A stretch of DNA of 64,000 nucleotides, from positions 434,001 through 498,000 of the forward strand of contig JAZKFZ010000003.1 of the NCBI GenBank assembly GCA_040386155.1, read 5' to 3'. The number at the start of each line of letters is the position of its first letter. Position 1 is the first letter of the stretch. The translations under genes and the position numbers were made by a program. This document shows, piece by piece, positions 44,494 through 53,308 of this stretch. The notes under the pieces were generated by a model that saw only the letters and a list, made by a program, of their open reading frames with translations, had not been told where the DNA came from and ran no database searches. The stretch comes from M0103 sp040386155. Its GTDB lineage: Bacteria; Bacteroidota; Bacteroidia; Flavobacteriales_D; Crocinitomicaceae.

Positions 44494-45279
44494 ATGCAAT
44501 TTGTCGACACATACAAACACAAAGGATTACGCAAGCAGTTAATTGAAAAGCTTCGAGAAGATACTCGAATTACCAATGAATTTATTTTTGATGCATTTGA
44601 AAGTATTCCACGACACTATTTCCTCGACAATGCATTTGTAGAGCAAGCCTATTCAAATATTGCGTTTCAAATAGGGGCTGGACAAACAATTTCACATCCG
44701 ATTACGGTTGCATTCCAAACACAACTTCTGGATCTTCAACCCAATGAAAAAGTACTTGAAATTGGCACAGGTTCGGGTTTTCAAACCTTAATTTTGTTTG
44801 AAATGGGGGTGAATGTAGTCTCCATTGAACGTCAACGCGAGCTTTATTTGAAAACTAAACCACTTATTGAAAATCTTATTCGCCACAACAAAGAAATCCG
44901 AAGAGATGTTTTTCAAGAGCAAAAATTAGCCGTGAATAGTAATGCTAGACTTTCTAAGTTGGAAAAAATGGAAGTGTTGAAACGCTTGGATATCAACTAT
45001 AGAGCAAAACACTTTTCGCCACGACTCATTTTAGGAGACGGTTATCTTGGTTCACCAACAAATGCACCTTTCGATAAGATCATTGTAACGTGTGGAGCTC
45101 CAACTATCCCCCAAGCGCTTATCGATCAATTAAAGCCGGGAGGAGTAATGATTATTCCAGTAGGCGAAGGTAGCGAACAAGTGATGCAACGTATTGTCAA
45201 AAACGAAGAAGGTTCCATATCCATTGAAGAACATGGAACCTTTAAATTTGTACCAATGCTTGAAAATATAAATAAATAA
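44494..45279 (+). CDS. pcm: Protein-L-isoaspartate O-methyltransferase with an insertion
   Basis: 261 residues. The AdoMet loop is LEIGTGSGFQTLIL (about 89-102), preceded by the PIMT signature IGAGQTISHPITVAFQTQLL. FDKIIVTCGAPTIPQ follows. It repairs isoaspartyl residues in damaged proteins. The usual bacterial enzyme is about 210 residues; here about 35 extra charged helical residues (about 129-178) lie between the AdoMet acidic strand and the next core motif. Stands alone in the plus direction, after the B12 surface genes. Confidence 0.88.
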   Translation: MQFVDTYKHKGLRKQLIEKLREDTRITNEFIFDAFESIPRHYFLDNAFVEQAYSNIAFQIGAGQTISHPITVAFQTQLLDLQPNEKVLEIGTGSGFQTLILFEMGVNVVSIERQRELYLKTKPLIENLIRHNKEIRRDVFQEQKLAVNSNARLSKLEKMEVLKRLDINYRAKHFSPRLILGDGYLGSPTNAPFDKIIVTCGAPTIPQALIDQLKPGGVMIIPVGEGSEQVMQRIVKNEEGSISIEEHGTFKFVPMLENINK

Positions 45280-45290
45280 CTAATTTATTA

Positions 45291-45716
45291 TCAAGCTATT
45301 ACTGTAGAATATTTAAATTTAAACTTTGAGTAAATATCTGAACTGTAGTGTGCTACTCTATCAATGTAACGATCTACTTCCGCTTGATCTAAATTTTCAG
45401 CATCACGAAGCACTAGTACATAAAACCAATCGGCCTTTTTTGTCACCGAGCAGCTGTACATGTTGTGAGCAAACTCCAATAAATCATTTTGAACTTCAGT
45501 TAGTTGCGTCTCAGGAGCTTTAAAAATGGGCGACATTACTTGAAAGTAAAAAACGTCAGGTTTTTCTGGAAAGGCAAAAAGGTCAATCCAAACAGTGCTG
45601 TCCTTAATTTTTACTGTCCATTTTCCCTCCTGTTCCTTTGCTGCACGTAAATCAACACCTAAGGCAGTTAGACTTCTTTCAATGATTCGTTCGTATTCCT
45701 CCTTCCGCACTCTCAT
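45291..45716 (-). CDS. YbjN-like domain protein
   Basis: 141 residues with the alternating helix/strand layout of YbjN / type III-chaperone-like folds: a helical start, then GKWTVKIKDSTVWIDLFAF, VFYFQVMSPIF and a C-terminal helix. No signal peptide, no catalytic motif. It lies 11 bases after trxB on the same strand. The fold assignment is tentative and the function unknown. Confidence 0.6.
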   Translation of the reverse strand: MRVRKEEYERIIERSLTALGVDLRAAKEQEGKWTVKIKDSTVWIDLFAFPEKPDVFYFQVMSPIFKAPETQLTEVQNDLLEFAHNMYSCSVTKKADWFYVLVLRDAENLDQAEVDRYIDRVAHYSSDIYSKFKFKYSTVIA

Positions 45717-45727
45717 ACACCAGACTA

Positions 45728-46678
45728 TTAATGCCCTAGGGAGGCTAAATAGCGTTCAGCATCTAAAGCCGCCATGCATCCAGTTCCTGCAGCAGTAATG
45801 GCTTGACGGTAATTTTTATCGGCAGCGTCACCAGCTACAAACACACCTTTTACATTTGTTTTTGAAGTGCCTGGTTGTGCGTATTTTATGTATCCTGTTT
45901 CATCTAAATCGATGTAATCTTTAAATATTGCAGTGTTCGGTTCATGTCCAATGGCAACAAAGAATCCAGCGCAATCAATATCATGCTCTTCTTTTGTTAC
46001 TGTATCTATTACTCGCGCACCTGTAACACCAATTTCGTCGCCCAGTACTTCAACAGTTTGCGTATTGAAAAGGATTTCAATATTTGGTGTATTTCTGACA
46101 CGTTCAGCCATGATTTTAGAAGCTCTGAAATCATCTTTCCGCACCAACATTGTCACTTTCGTGCATAATTTTGATAAGTAATGTGCTTCTTCACACGCTG
46201 AATCTCCAGCACCAACGATAACTACTTCTTTTCCTCGGTAAAAGAACCCGTCGCAAACAGCACATGCTGAGACTCCACCTCCCATTTGTAGGTATTTTTG
46301 TTCGCTCTCTAGTCCTAAATATTTTGCTGAAGCCCCAGTGGAAATAATGACCGTTTCAGCATGAAGTTCAGTGCCGTCTTCTGTCCAGCATTTGTGTATT
46401 GGACCTGAAAAATCAACTTTTGTGATAAAGCCAAAACGCACATCTGTTTCAAATCGTTTTGCTTGCTCTTCTAGTTGCACCATCATTTCTGGGCCGCTAA
46501 TTCCTTGAGGATATCCAGGAAAATTTTCTACTTCATTGGTTGTTGTTAGTTGTCCACCTGGCTGCATTCCTTGATACATCACTGGTTTCATTTCTGCTCT
46601 TGCTGCGTAAATTGCTGCGGTATATCCTGCTGGTCCTGAACCGATAATAAGGCATTTGATTTTCTCTACTTGACTCAT
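45728..46678 (-). CDS. trxB: Thioredoxin-disulfide reductase
   Basis: 316 residues. FAD-binding GSGPAGYTAAIYAARA at about 13-28, redox Cys139-A-V-Cys142 in SACAVCDGFF, NADPH-binding GAGDSACEEAHYLS at about 155-168, and late GVFVAGDAADKNYRQAI, all in the order of low-Mr bacterial thioredoxin reductase. It moves electrons from NADPH to thioredoxin. In a short unit with the YbjN-like gene; the organism also encodes bacillithiol synthesis (bshA), so both thiol systems may operate. Confidence 0.94.
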   Translation of the reverse strand: MSQVEKIKCLIIGSGPAGYTAAIYAARAEMKPVMYQGMQPGGQLTTTNEVENFPGYPQGISGPEMMVQLEEQAKRFETDVRFGFITKVDFSGPIHKCWTEDGTELHAETVIISTGASAKYLGLESEQKYLQMGGGVSACAVCDGFFYRGKEVVIVGAGDSACEEAHYLSKLCTKVTMLVRKDDFRASKIMAERVRNTPNIEILFNTQTVEVLGDEIGVTGARVIDTVTKEEHDIDCAGFFVAIGHEPNTAIFKDYIDLDETGYIKYAQPGTSKTNVKGVFVAGDAADKNYRQAITAAGTGCMAALDAERYLASLGH

Positions 46679-46697
46679 AATTGTAAATTTTATTGAA

Positions 46698-46705
46698 CAA
46701 ATTTA
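46698..46705 (-). promoter_or_regulatory. -7 box of trxB
   Basis: On the minus strand TAAATTTG matches the Bacteroidota -7 box, 19 bases before the ATG at 46678. Confidence 0.5.
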
Positions 46706-46825
46706 ATCGTTTCTAATCGATTGGGTGGTGCTGTGGAAAAGTTTTTAAAAACAAACACTTCGTATTATTTTACATCTTTATTTTAATAAAGTACTAATTG
46801 TAGCGAGGGAATGAAATAAGAGTTG

Positions 46826-46833
46826 TATTTTTG
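46826..46833 (+). promoter_or_regulatory. -7 box of the SF2 helicase gene
   Basis: TATTTTTG, 21 bases before the ATG at 46855. It overlaps an in-frame TTG at 46831 that would lengthen the ORF by eight codons, which decides against that start. Confidence 0.55.
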
Positions 46834-46854
46834 TACTCCCATTTTTTGTCGATA

Positions 46855-48372
46855 ATGATAGATACAGACTTATACGAAGCTAAAAAACTTTACCCTTTTC
46901 AAGATAAAACCGTTCACGTTATTCTCAATGAACTAAAAGAAAATGGAAAAGATTTTAACTTACTGTATCAATTGCCAACTGGTGGAGGAAAAACGGTAAT
47001 ATTCTCTGAAATTACGCGCAAATTCATTGAAGAATCGGGTGAAAAAGTATTGATTCTCACACATAGAATTGAGCTTTCAGTTCAAACTTCCAAACAACTG
47101 CTTGCAATAGGAGTTCAAAATAAAATCATTAGTAGCGAAATTAAAACCATTCCTAATCAGAATGAGTATCAATGTTTTATTGCTATGGTGGAAACACTAA
47201 ACAATCGCTTAAATGAGAATGAAAATTTTCTTGAGGGCGTTGGTTTGGTGATAGTTGATGAAGCTCATTATAACAGTTTTAGGAAGATCTTCCAATTTTA
47301 CAAAACAAGTAATATCATTGGATTTACCGCAACGCCACTGAGTAGTAATCGTGCTTTGCCTTTGAATGATAATTACAATAAATTAATTGTCGGAGAAAGC
47401 ATTTCGTCGTTAATAGAAAATGGTTATCTCTCTGATGCTGACACTTATACGTATGATGTGAATCTTCACGGATTAAAAATTGGTTCTAATGGCGATTTTA
47501 CCGTCAATAGTTCTGATGTGGTATATGGAAATCTTTTTATGCAAGAGAAATTACTTTTTGCGTTTGAAGAAGTGGCGGTAGGAGATAAGACCTTGATTTT
47601 TAATTCAGGTATTGAAACGTCTATTCGTGTTGAAGAAACGTTTAAGAAAAGAGGGTATAAGATTCGCCATTTAGATTCTACGTTCAGTGATAAAGATCGA
47701 AAAGATGTGTTAAGTTGGTTTAAAAACACACCAGATGCTATTTTGTCGTCCGTAGGAATTTTGACCACAGGCTTCGATGAGCCAACTGTGCAAACCATTA
47801 TTTTAAATAGAGCAACTCGCTCACTGACCTTGTATCATCAAATGATTGGTCGTGGTTCACGTAAAATTCCAAATAAAAGTCGTTTCAAAGTCATTGATTT
47901 AGGGAATAACGTTCGCAGATTTGGCTATTGGCAAGATTATTTAAATTGGCAGGATGCTTTCCGTTTCCCTGATCGCTTCTTGGAATCACGCCTTTCTGAA
48001 GAAGATGACTTGGAGTTTGAGGTAGAGTTTGAATTTCCAAAATGGTTGGAAAATGAAATTGATACTGCTCGTTTAGATGCATTTAATATTAAAGATGCTT
48101 ATTACGAGTGCATGGACATTGGTAAAAAAGGGAAAGAAGCTGTCGAACTTTCAATGTTGAATCACCGAGATGTGATTATTGCTGCTGCAAAAAACCTTGA
48201 TCATGGTTTGAAATTACAAGGTTTTATTCAAGATCATATAGAGCACCGTATCAAACATTATTCGAAATGCATTGCGAAATGCACAGATAATTACCTTAAG
48301 TATTTAATTGAGACCTATAATCGCCAGTTGACTCAACAATTGAGAATGGAATTAAACGACGACGAAGCTTAA
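46855..48372 (+). CDS. SF2 DEAD/DEAH-box helicase (type I restriction-like ATPase fold)
   Basis: 505 residues. Motif I PTGGGKT (41-47), motif II DEAH (135-138), motif III GFTATP, and motif VI QMIGRGSRKIP (about 330) place it with the ResIII/SSL2 helicases. The C-terminal about 130 residues are helical and charged without a nuclease or methylase domain. No restriction, methylation or defence partner is adjacent, so a housekeeping role in DNA or RNA remodelling is as likely as defence. Convergent with and overlapping the next gene by four bases. Confidence 0.85.
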   Translation: MIDTDLYEAKKLYPFQDKTVHVILNELKENGKDFNLLYQLPTGGGKTVIFSEITRKFIEESGEKVLILTHRIELSVQTSKQLLAIGVQNKIISSEIKTIPNQNEYQCFIAMVETLNNRLNENENFLEGVGLVIVDEAHYNSFRKIFQFYKTSNIIGFTATPLSSNRALPLNDNYNKLIVGESISSLIENGYLSDADTYTYDVNLHGLKIGSNGDFTVNSSDVVYGNLFMQEKLLFAFEEVAVGDKTLIFNSGIETSIRVEETFKKRGYKIRHLDSTFSDKDRKDVLSWFKNTPDAILSSVGILTTGFDEPTVQTIILNRATRSLTLYHQMIGRGSRKIPNKSRFKVIDLGNNVRRFGYWQDYLNWQDAFRFPDRFLESRLSEEDDLEFEVEFEFPKWLENEIDTARLDAFNIKDAYYECMDIGKKGKEAVELSMLNHRDVIIAAAKNLDHGLKLQGFIQDHIEHRIKHYSKCIAKCTDNYLKYLIETYNRQLTQQLRMELNDDEA

Positions 48373-49004
48373 TAAAACAATTGTAAATCAACAGTGTCGA
48401 ACGCTGTCGTTGAAATAGATTTAATTCCCGAACCAATTCCACTAGCAGAGTACAAAAACGAGTAATTCGTGTTTCCATCATTGATGCAATAAAAGACTGT
48501 ATCGAGAGCTCCGTAATAATTTACTGCTGATGTTGGGCAACATTCATCACAATTAATTTTTCCGTTTTGTTTAGTGTATGTGAGTACATCTCCTGGAAGG
48601 GGATCTGTATTGGATAGCGTAATTCTAACCCAGGATTTCGCTGTTGTGGTCACATTTACTATTTCTTCTTCTTCTTCTAATGAAAAGTCGGAAAAGGGTA
48701 TCTCAGTTGTTTTTTCGAAGTAATTATTCTTACTAACCACAAGCGTATATTTCTCCATTTTTTCACGTTTAAAGGTGAAATGATACTCCCCATTGGCATC
48801 TGTTGTGGTGCTTGCTACCAGTAATTGACTGCTCGATCCAACGGGTGTTTGGTACAACTTTACTGTGGCTCCAATAAGATTTTGACTAAAAGAATCATCA
48901 ATAATAGTTCCGCCAAGGTGAAAATTTCCTTTGTTTTTATTACATGATGTAATTAGTAAAAAACCCACTAAAACAAGGGATAAGTAAGTGATATTCTTTT
49001 TCAT
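48369..49004 (-). CDS. Lipoprotein with carboxypeptidase-regulatory-like domain
   Basis: 211 residues. Lipobox LITSC (Cys21). Residues about 30-115 form a CarboxypepD_reg-like Ig fold (GTIIDDSFSQNLIGATVKLY, then DANGEYHFTF). A run of five Glu (about 112-116) comes from a GAA-type microsatellite. The C-terminal part has a DECCP motif. Likely a surface or periplasmic binding protein; ligand unknown. Confidence 0.65.
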   Translation of the reverse strand: MKKNITYLSLVLVGFLLITSCNKNKGNFHLGGTIIDDSFSQNLIGATVKLYQTPVGSSSQLLVASTTTDANGEYHFTFKREKMEKYTLVVSKNNYFEKTTEIPFSDFSLEEEEEIVNVTTTAKSWVRITLSNTDPLPGDVLTYTKQNGKINCDECCPTSAVNYYGALDTVFYCINDGNTNYSFLYSASGIGSGIKSISTTAFDTVDLQLFY

Positions 49005-49143
49005 AAGTCAATTTTCTTGTAAAGATAAAACGCTTTTACACATAAATTTGTTGAAAATTAGTAAATAATTTTTCTTAAAATATGTTAAACGTATAGATTT
49101 GATTATATATCTTCGCTCCGTTAACAATTTAAATCTATTACTT

Positions 49144-49653
49144 ATGTCAGAAACTTTAGACAACGCAGGAAACGGAGCAGGAAAACGTCCAGCTTTTTTA
49201 TCAGTATTATGTATCCTAACATTCATCGGTTCAGGATTGGGAATTATCGGAGGACTTCTTGGACTTATCGGTAGCTCTGCATTAGGAATGTTTGCTCCAC
49301 AAGGAACAATGATCGTACAAATCGTAAGTTTACTTGCTTGTGCATTGTGTTTATTTGGTGCAATCAAAATGTGGGGATTGGCAAAACAAGGTTACATGAT
49401 GTATGTAGCTGGTGCTGTTTTATCAATCGTTGGTTCAGTAATCAGTGCAGTAACTATCAAGTCATACTTGGAGTCTACAATGACAGAATTGAATGCAATT
49501 GAAGGTTTTGAAGGTCAGCTTGGTGCTTCTTTCGGAGACGCTATGAATGCTGCTGCACAATCTGCTGCTTGGATGGCTGTTGTAATGAGCGTTATCATCA
49601 ACGGTTTGTTCATCATCTTATACACAGTGAACAAAAAGCATTTAACAAAATAA
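49144..49653 (+). CDS. Four-span membrane protein, paralogue 1 of a tandem set
   Basis: 169 residues from the ATG at 49144 (a longer reading begins in the leader). After a short polar head comes RPAFLSVLCILTFIGSGLGI, then further membrane segments and the ending YTVNKKHLTK. The RPxFLSVLCILTxxG head and xVKHLxK tail recur in the two following genes, so the three are tandem duplicates. No catalytic or transport motif is seen. A terminator follows, separating it from the next copy. Confidence 0.75.
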   Translation: MSETLDNAGNGAGKRPAFLSVLCILTFIGSGLGIIGGLLGLIGSSALGMFAPQGTMIVQIVSLLACALCLFGAIKMWGLAKQGYMMYVAGAVLSIVGSVISAVTIKSYLESTMTELNAIEGFEGQLGASFGDAMNAAAQSAAWMAVVMSVIINGLFIILYTVNKKHLTK

Positions 49654-49673
49654 TTATCAGTTTTACTGATGTG

Positions 49674-49700
49674 AAGAGGGGGCTTTTTTAGCTCCCTCTT
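49674..49700 (+). terminator. Intrinsic terminator after membrane paralogue 1
   Basis: Eleven-base arms with one G-U pair (49674-49684, 49690-49700) around five T residues, followed by a T-run. Confidence 0.85.
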
Positions 49701-49764
49701 TTTTTGTTCACACTATTTCAGCGTTATCTATTGCAATGTCATATATTTTAACTTATTTTGGCTT

Positions 49765-50274
49765 ATGGATAACGGAGATTATAAGGAAGTTGAGCAAGAG
49801 TTGAAGCTTGAACAAAAGCGTGGCACACTTCTATCCATACTTTGCATTTTGACGCTCATCGGTGCAGGAATTGAAATCTTTTCTTCATTGTATTCCCTCG
49901 GTAATTTAGATGTGCATTTGAAATCGTTGCAAAGCACTTTTGATTTCCTGTCAAGTTCTGGCGCAGATGAGACCACGCTAAAACTAAGGGAGGCTGTACG
50001 AAATGAAATTAGTGTTTTAAGCTCTTTTGGGAAAGTTGGATATATTGGGAAGATTAGTGCGAATTTACTTTGTCTAGTTGCCGCATTATTTATGTGGAAT
50101 CTCAAAAAGAAAGGATTTAAAATATATGTGTTTGGTCAAGTTGCAAGCCTAGCCGTCACATTCATACTCTTCAGAGGAGTAGGTGGAATTTTTGCTAGTT
50201 ATTACTTAGCGTGGATTTTAATCCCAATCGTATTAACAGCATTGTATGCTACGAGACTAAAAAAAATGAATTAA
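49765..50274 (+). CDS. Four-span membrane protein, paralogue 2
   Basis: 169 residues, same length as paralogue 1. The head is KRGTLLSILCILTLIGAGIEI and the tail ALYATRLKKMN. The loop after the first span is more polar than in the other copies. The next paralogue starts 2 bases after its stop, so the two are probably co-transcribed. Function unknown. Confidence 0.72.
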   Translation: MDNGDYKEVEQELKLEQKRGTLLSILCILTLIGAGIEIFSSLYSLGNLDVHLKSLQSTFDFLSSSGADETTLKLREAVRNEISVLSSFGKVGYIGKISANLLCLVAALFMWNLKKKGFKIYVFGQVASLAVTFILFRGVGGIFASYYLAWILIPIVLTALYATRLKKMN

Positions 50275-50276
50275 TT

Positions 50277-50798
50277 ATGAGTGATTTAGATACAGACTTA
50301 GGACTTGACACACTTGATGAAACAATTGTTTTGAATGGTAAACCAGCAGCTAGACCGACATTTTTATCGGTGCTTTGCATTTTAACTTTTGTTGGAACTG
50401 CCCTTGGCGTAATTCAAGGACTTTTTATCTGGATGATGGCGGGCGTTTATTCCAATATGGTCAAAGGCTTTTCAAGTGCTTTTGGGCAAGGAGATTCCAA
50501 TACAATGAGGATTGTATCAAAAGTTTTTAACGCGTTTAGTTTTTGGGGTGTGGCAATTTTAGTAGGAAGCTTGGTTTGTTTAGCCGGTGCGCTAATAATG
50601 TGGCGACAAAAAAAAGTAGGTTACTTTATCTATATTTTTGGACAGATTCTACCAATTGCTGGTTGCTACTTAGCACTTACCAGTATTCCAGCGAAAGAGT
50701 TTGGAGGAGTTGCACTTTTGTACTGCTTTTTCTTTAGTATTTTCCCCATTGCATTTATAATTATGTATGGACTCAATGTTAAACACTTAAATAAATAA
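50277..50798 (+). CDS. Four-span membrane protein, paralogue 3
   Basis: 173 residues from the ATG at 50277, chosen because it lies 2 bases after the previous stop. Head ARPTFLSVLCILTFVGTALG, tail MYGLNVKHLNK, closest to paralogue 1. The N-terminal 25 residues are acidic. Followed after 5 bases by the DUF4190-like gene, so it heads a small operon of membrane proteins. Function unknown. Confidence 0.74.
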   Translation: MSDLDTDLGLDTLDETIVLNGKPAARPTFLSVLCILTFVGTALGVIQGLFIWMMAGVYSNMVKGFSSAFGQGDSNTMRIVSKVFNAFSFWGVAILVGSLVCLAGALIMWRQKKVGYFIYIFGQILPIAGCYLALTSIPAKEFGGVALLYCFFFSIFPIAFIIMYGLNVKHLNK

Positions 50799-50803
50799 TA
50801 AAT

Positions 50804-51163
50804 ATGTCAGATGACTTATTAGACCCGCATGTAAACGCAGGTGGGAATGGAGGTAATAAAAATCTACCTAACGCAACAGCAGTATTGGTATTGGGAATTT
50901 GCTCAATTGTAGGTTGTATTCTTTATGGAATTCCAAGTATCGTCTGTGGAATTATCGGGATGGTTCTTTACAAAAAAGATAAACCTTTGTATGATGCAAA
51001 CCCTGCACTATATGAGTTGTCTCACAAAAATGCAAAAGCTGGATACATATGCTCTATTATCGGTTTGATCATAGGTGCACTTTTCCTTGTGTTTGTTATT
51101 ATTTACGTAGTTTTCGCTGTATCGGTGCTTAGCTCTGCTGGAGGATCGTTTAATAGATTTTAA
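50804..51163 (+). CDS. DUF4190/CCC-motif small membrane protein
   Basis: 119 residues with two hydrophobic hairpins. The segment VLGICSIVGCILYGIPSIVC carries the three-Cys pattern of the CCC-motif/DUF4190 family, and a second span follows SHKNAKAGYICSIIGLIIGA. Such proteins often neighbour DUF2752 genes, as here. Role unknown. Confidence 0.75.
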   Translation: MSDDLLDPHVNAGGNGGNKNLPNATAVLVLGICSIVGCILYGIPSIVCGIIGMVLYKKDKPLYDANPALYELSHKNAKAGYICSIIGLIIGALFLVFVIIYVVFAVSVLSSAGGSFNRF

Positions 51164-51166
51164 TTT

Positions 51167-51439
51167 ATGTTGCAATGCAGTTGGAAACAAACTACTGGCA
51201 TTGATTGTCCGAGTTGTGGTGGCCAACGCGCATTTGAATTATTGATTCAGGGTGATTTTAGCGAAAGTTTTCTGCTTTTTCCTGCCTTGATTCCTTTTAT
51301 TTTGACAATTATTTTTACCGTTCTTCATTTGATTTTTAAATTCAAAAAAGGCGCAAAAGTAATTGTCATTTTATTTTCTAGCACTGCTGGAATAATGATA
51401 CTTAGCTATCTCCTGAAAATGCTTTCTCATAATAGTTAA
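51167..51439 (+). CDS. DUF2752 family membrane protein
   Basis: 90 residues. The family signature is GIDCPSCGGQRAFELLIQGD (residues about 11-30), with the two Cys, Gly-Gly and Arg in place, followed by two membrane spans and a basic tail. It lies 3 bases after the DUF4190-like gene. No biochemical role is known for the family. Confidence 0.82.
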   Translation: MLQCSWKQTTGIDCPSCGGQRAFELLIQGDFSESFLLFPALIPFILTIIFTVLHLIFKFKKGAKVIVILFSSTAGIMILSYLLKMLSHNS

Positions 51440-51484
51440 GAATAGCCTAACAAAGCCATGGTGTCGCAATTTCATTGAAATGCG

Positions 51485-51492
51485 TATCTTTG
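51485..51492 (+). promoter_or_regulatory. -7 box of ettA
   Basis: TATCTTTG matches TAnnTTTG, 18 bases before the ATG at 51511. Confidence 0.55.
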
Positions 51493-51510
51493 ATTTTCAA
51501 TTAAAAAACT

Positions 51511-53193
51511 ATGTCAGACGATAAGAAAGTAATATTCTCTATGGTAGGAGTTTCCAAAGTAACTCCTCAAGGAAAGCAAATAATAAAAGACATTTACCTC
51601 TCATTTTATTACGGGGCAAAAATTGGAATTATCGGTCTCAACGGCTCTGGAAAATCAACAGTAATGAAAATTATTGCTGGTCTTGATCAGTCTTTTCAGG
51701 GTGATGTGGTCTTTTCGCCTAATTACTCCGTTGGTTATTTAGCACAAGAACCAGAATTAGATCCTAATAAAACGGTAAAAGAAGTGGTGATGGAAGGTGC
51801 TCAAGAAACTGTTGATGCCTTAAAAGAATTTGAGGAAATTAATAATTCATTCATGGACGAGGAAATTCTAAACGATCCTGATAAAATGGATAAATTAATT
51901 GCTCGTCAAGCAACTGTTCAAGATAAAATTGACGCTCTTGATGCTTGGGAATTAGATACAAAACTGGAGCGTGCAATGGATGCGTTACGTTGTCCACCAG
52001 ATGATCAAAAAATTGCAACTTTATCCGGAGGTGAAAAGCGTCGTGTCGCTTTATGTCGTCTTTTGCTAAAAAATCCTGATATTTTGCTTTTAGATGAGCC
52101 TACAAATCACCTTGATGCTGAATCGATTGATTGGTTAGAGCAGCATCTTCAGCAATACAAAGGAACAGTGATCGCTGTAACACACGACCGTTATTTCTTG
52201 GATAATGTGGCAGGTTGGATTCTTGAACTAGACAGAGGGGAGGGAATTCCTTGGAAAGGCAATTATACTTCTTGGCTAGAGCAAAAAGGAAATCGCTTAA
52301 AAGAAGAGGAAAAAACCGAGTCGAAGCGTCAAAAAATGTTAGCGCGCGAGTTGGATTGGGTTCGGATGAATCCGAAGGGACGACATGCTAAGAATAAGGC
52401 GCGTATTGCAAACTATGATAAAATGCTGGCAGAAGATCAACGAGATAAAGAAGCGACATTAGAAATTCCAATTCCAAATGGTCCGAGATTGGGGAACAAT
52501 GTCATAGATGCCGTGCATGTTGGTAAATCGTTTGGCGATAAATTATTGTATGATGATTTGAATTTCAAATTACCACCTGCAGGAATTGTGGGAATTATTG
52601 GACCAAATGGTGCTGGTAAGACTACAATTTTCAAAATGATCATGGATGAATTAACCGCCGATAAAGGCGAATTTACTGTTGGTGAAACTGTAAAAATTGG
52701 TTACGTCGATCAGACGCATAAAGACCTTCATCCTGACAAAACTGTTTTTGATGTGGTGAGTAATGGCTTGGAATTCATTGAAGTGGGGAATCAAAAGATC
52801 AACTCAAGAGCTTATTTATCAAAGTTCAACTTCAATGGAGGTGATCAAAATAAAAAGGTTGGTATTTTGTCGGGAGGTGAGTTAAATCGTTTGCATCTTG
52901 CTATGACCTTAAAAACAGAGGCGAACGTTTTATTGCTGGATGAGCCTACCAATGATATTGATATCAACACCTTACGTGCTCTGGAAGAAGGCATCGAAAA
53001 CTTTGCAGGTTGCGCGGTAGTCATTTCGCATGACCGTTGGTTCTTGGACAGAATTTGTACGCATATCTTGGCATTCGAAGGAGATTCTCAAGTATACTGG
53101 TTCGAGGGGTCTTATTCTGAATACGAAGAAAATAGAAAGAAGCGTTTGGGCGATTCGGCACCAAAGCGAATCAAGTATAGAAAATTAGTTTAG
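51511..53193 (+). CDS. ettA: Energy-dependent translational throttle protein EttA (ABC-F ATPase)
   Basis: 560 residues with two ATPase domains: first Walker A GLNGSGKST, signature LSGGEKRR and Walker B DEPTNHLDAES; second GPNGAGKTT, LSGGELNR and DEPTNDIDINT. The linker with KARIANYDKMLAEDQRDKE is the arm/PtIM region of EttA-type ABC-F proteins, which bind the ribosomal E site and gate translation by ATP/ADP ratio. Length and linker match EttA rather than antibiotic-resistance ABC-F. A repeat hairpin follows its stop. Confidence 0.93.
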   Translation: MSDDKKVIFSMVGVSKVTPQGKQIIKDIYLSFYYGAKIGIIGLNGSGKSTVMKIIAGLDQSFQGDVVFSPNYSVGYLAQEPELDPNKTVKEVVMEGAQETVDALKEFEEINNSFMDEEILNDPDKMDKLIARQATVQDKIDALDAWELDTKLERAMDALRCPPDDQKIATLSGGEKRRVALCRLLLKNPDILLLDEPTNHLDAESIDWLEQHLQQYKGTVIAVTHDRYFLDNVAGWILELDRGEGIPWKGNYTSWLEQKGNRLKEEEKTESKRQKMLARELDWVRMNPKGRHAKNKARIANYDKMLAEDQRDKEATLEIPIPNGPRLGNNVIDAVHVGKSFGDKLLYDDLNFKLPPAGIVGIIGPNGAGKTTIFKMIMDELTADKGEFTVGETVKIGYVDQTHKDLHPDKTVFDVVSNGLEFIEVGNQKINSRAYLSKFNFNGGDQNKKVGILSGGELNRLHLAMTLKTEANVLLLDEPTNDIDINTLRALEEGIENFAGCAVVISHDRWFLDRICTHILAFEGDSQVYWFEGSYSEYEENRKKRLGDSAPKRIKYRKLV

Positions 53194-53194
53194 T

Positions 53195-53257
53195 AGTTGG
53201 CTTCGAGAGCCTCAGCCAACTGTTGACTGAGGCTCTCGAAGCCAACTGTTGACTGAG
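53195..53257. repeat. REP-like palindrome with direct repeats after ettA
   Basis: A perfect 21-base inverted repeat (53195-53215 with 53227-53247) around an 11-base loop overlaps a direct repeat of CCAACTGTTGACTGAG (53216-53231 and 53242-53257). GC content is well above the surroundings. It looks like an intergenic REP-like element; it could also terminate ettA transcription, though no T-run follows. Confidence 0.75.
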
Positions 53258-53308
53258 TGCTTCGAAGCTTGGGAAGCGTATCGAAGTCACCATTATTAAT
53301 TAAATAAA

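Noticed and set aside
46855..48372. SF2 helicase considered as part of a defence or restriction system
   Set aside because: No nuclease, methylase, specificity subunit or other defence gene lies beside it, and the neighbours are trxB and small membrane proteins.
48660..48690. GAA/TTC microsatellite in the lipoprotein gene considered as a phase-variation tract
   Set aside because: The tract is a triplet repeat coding for Glu, so length changes would not shift the frame, and it is short.
51511..53193. ABC-F protein considered as an antibiotic-resistance (ARE) type
   Set aside because: The linker and length match EttA, the housekeeping translation factor.
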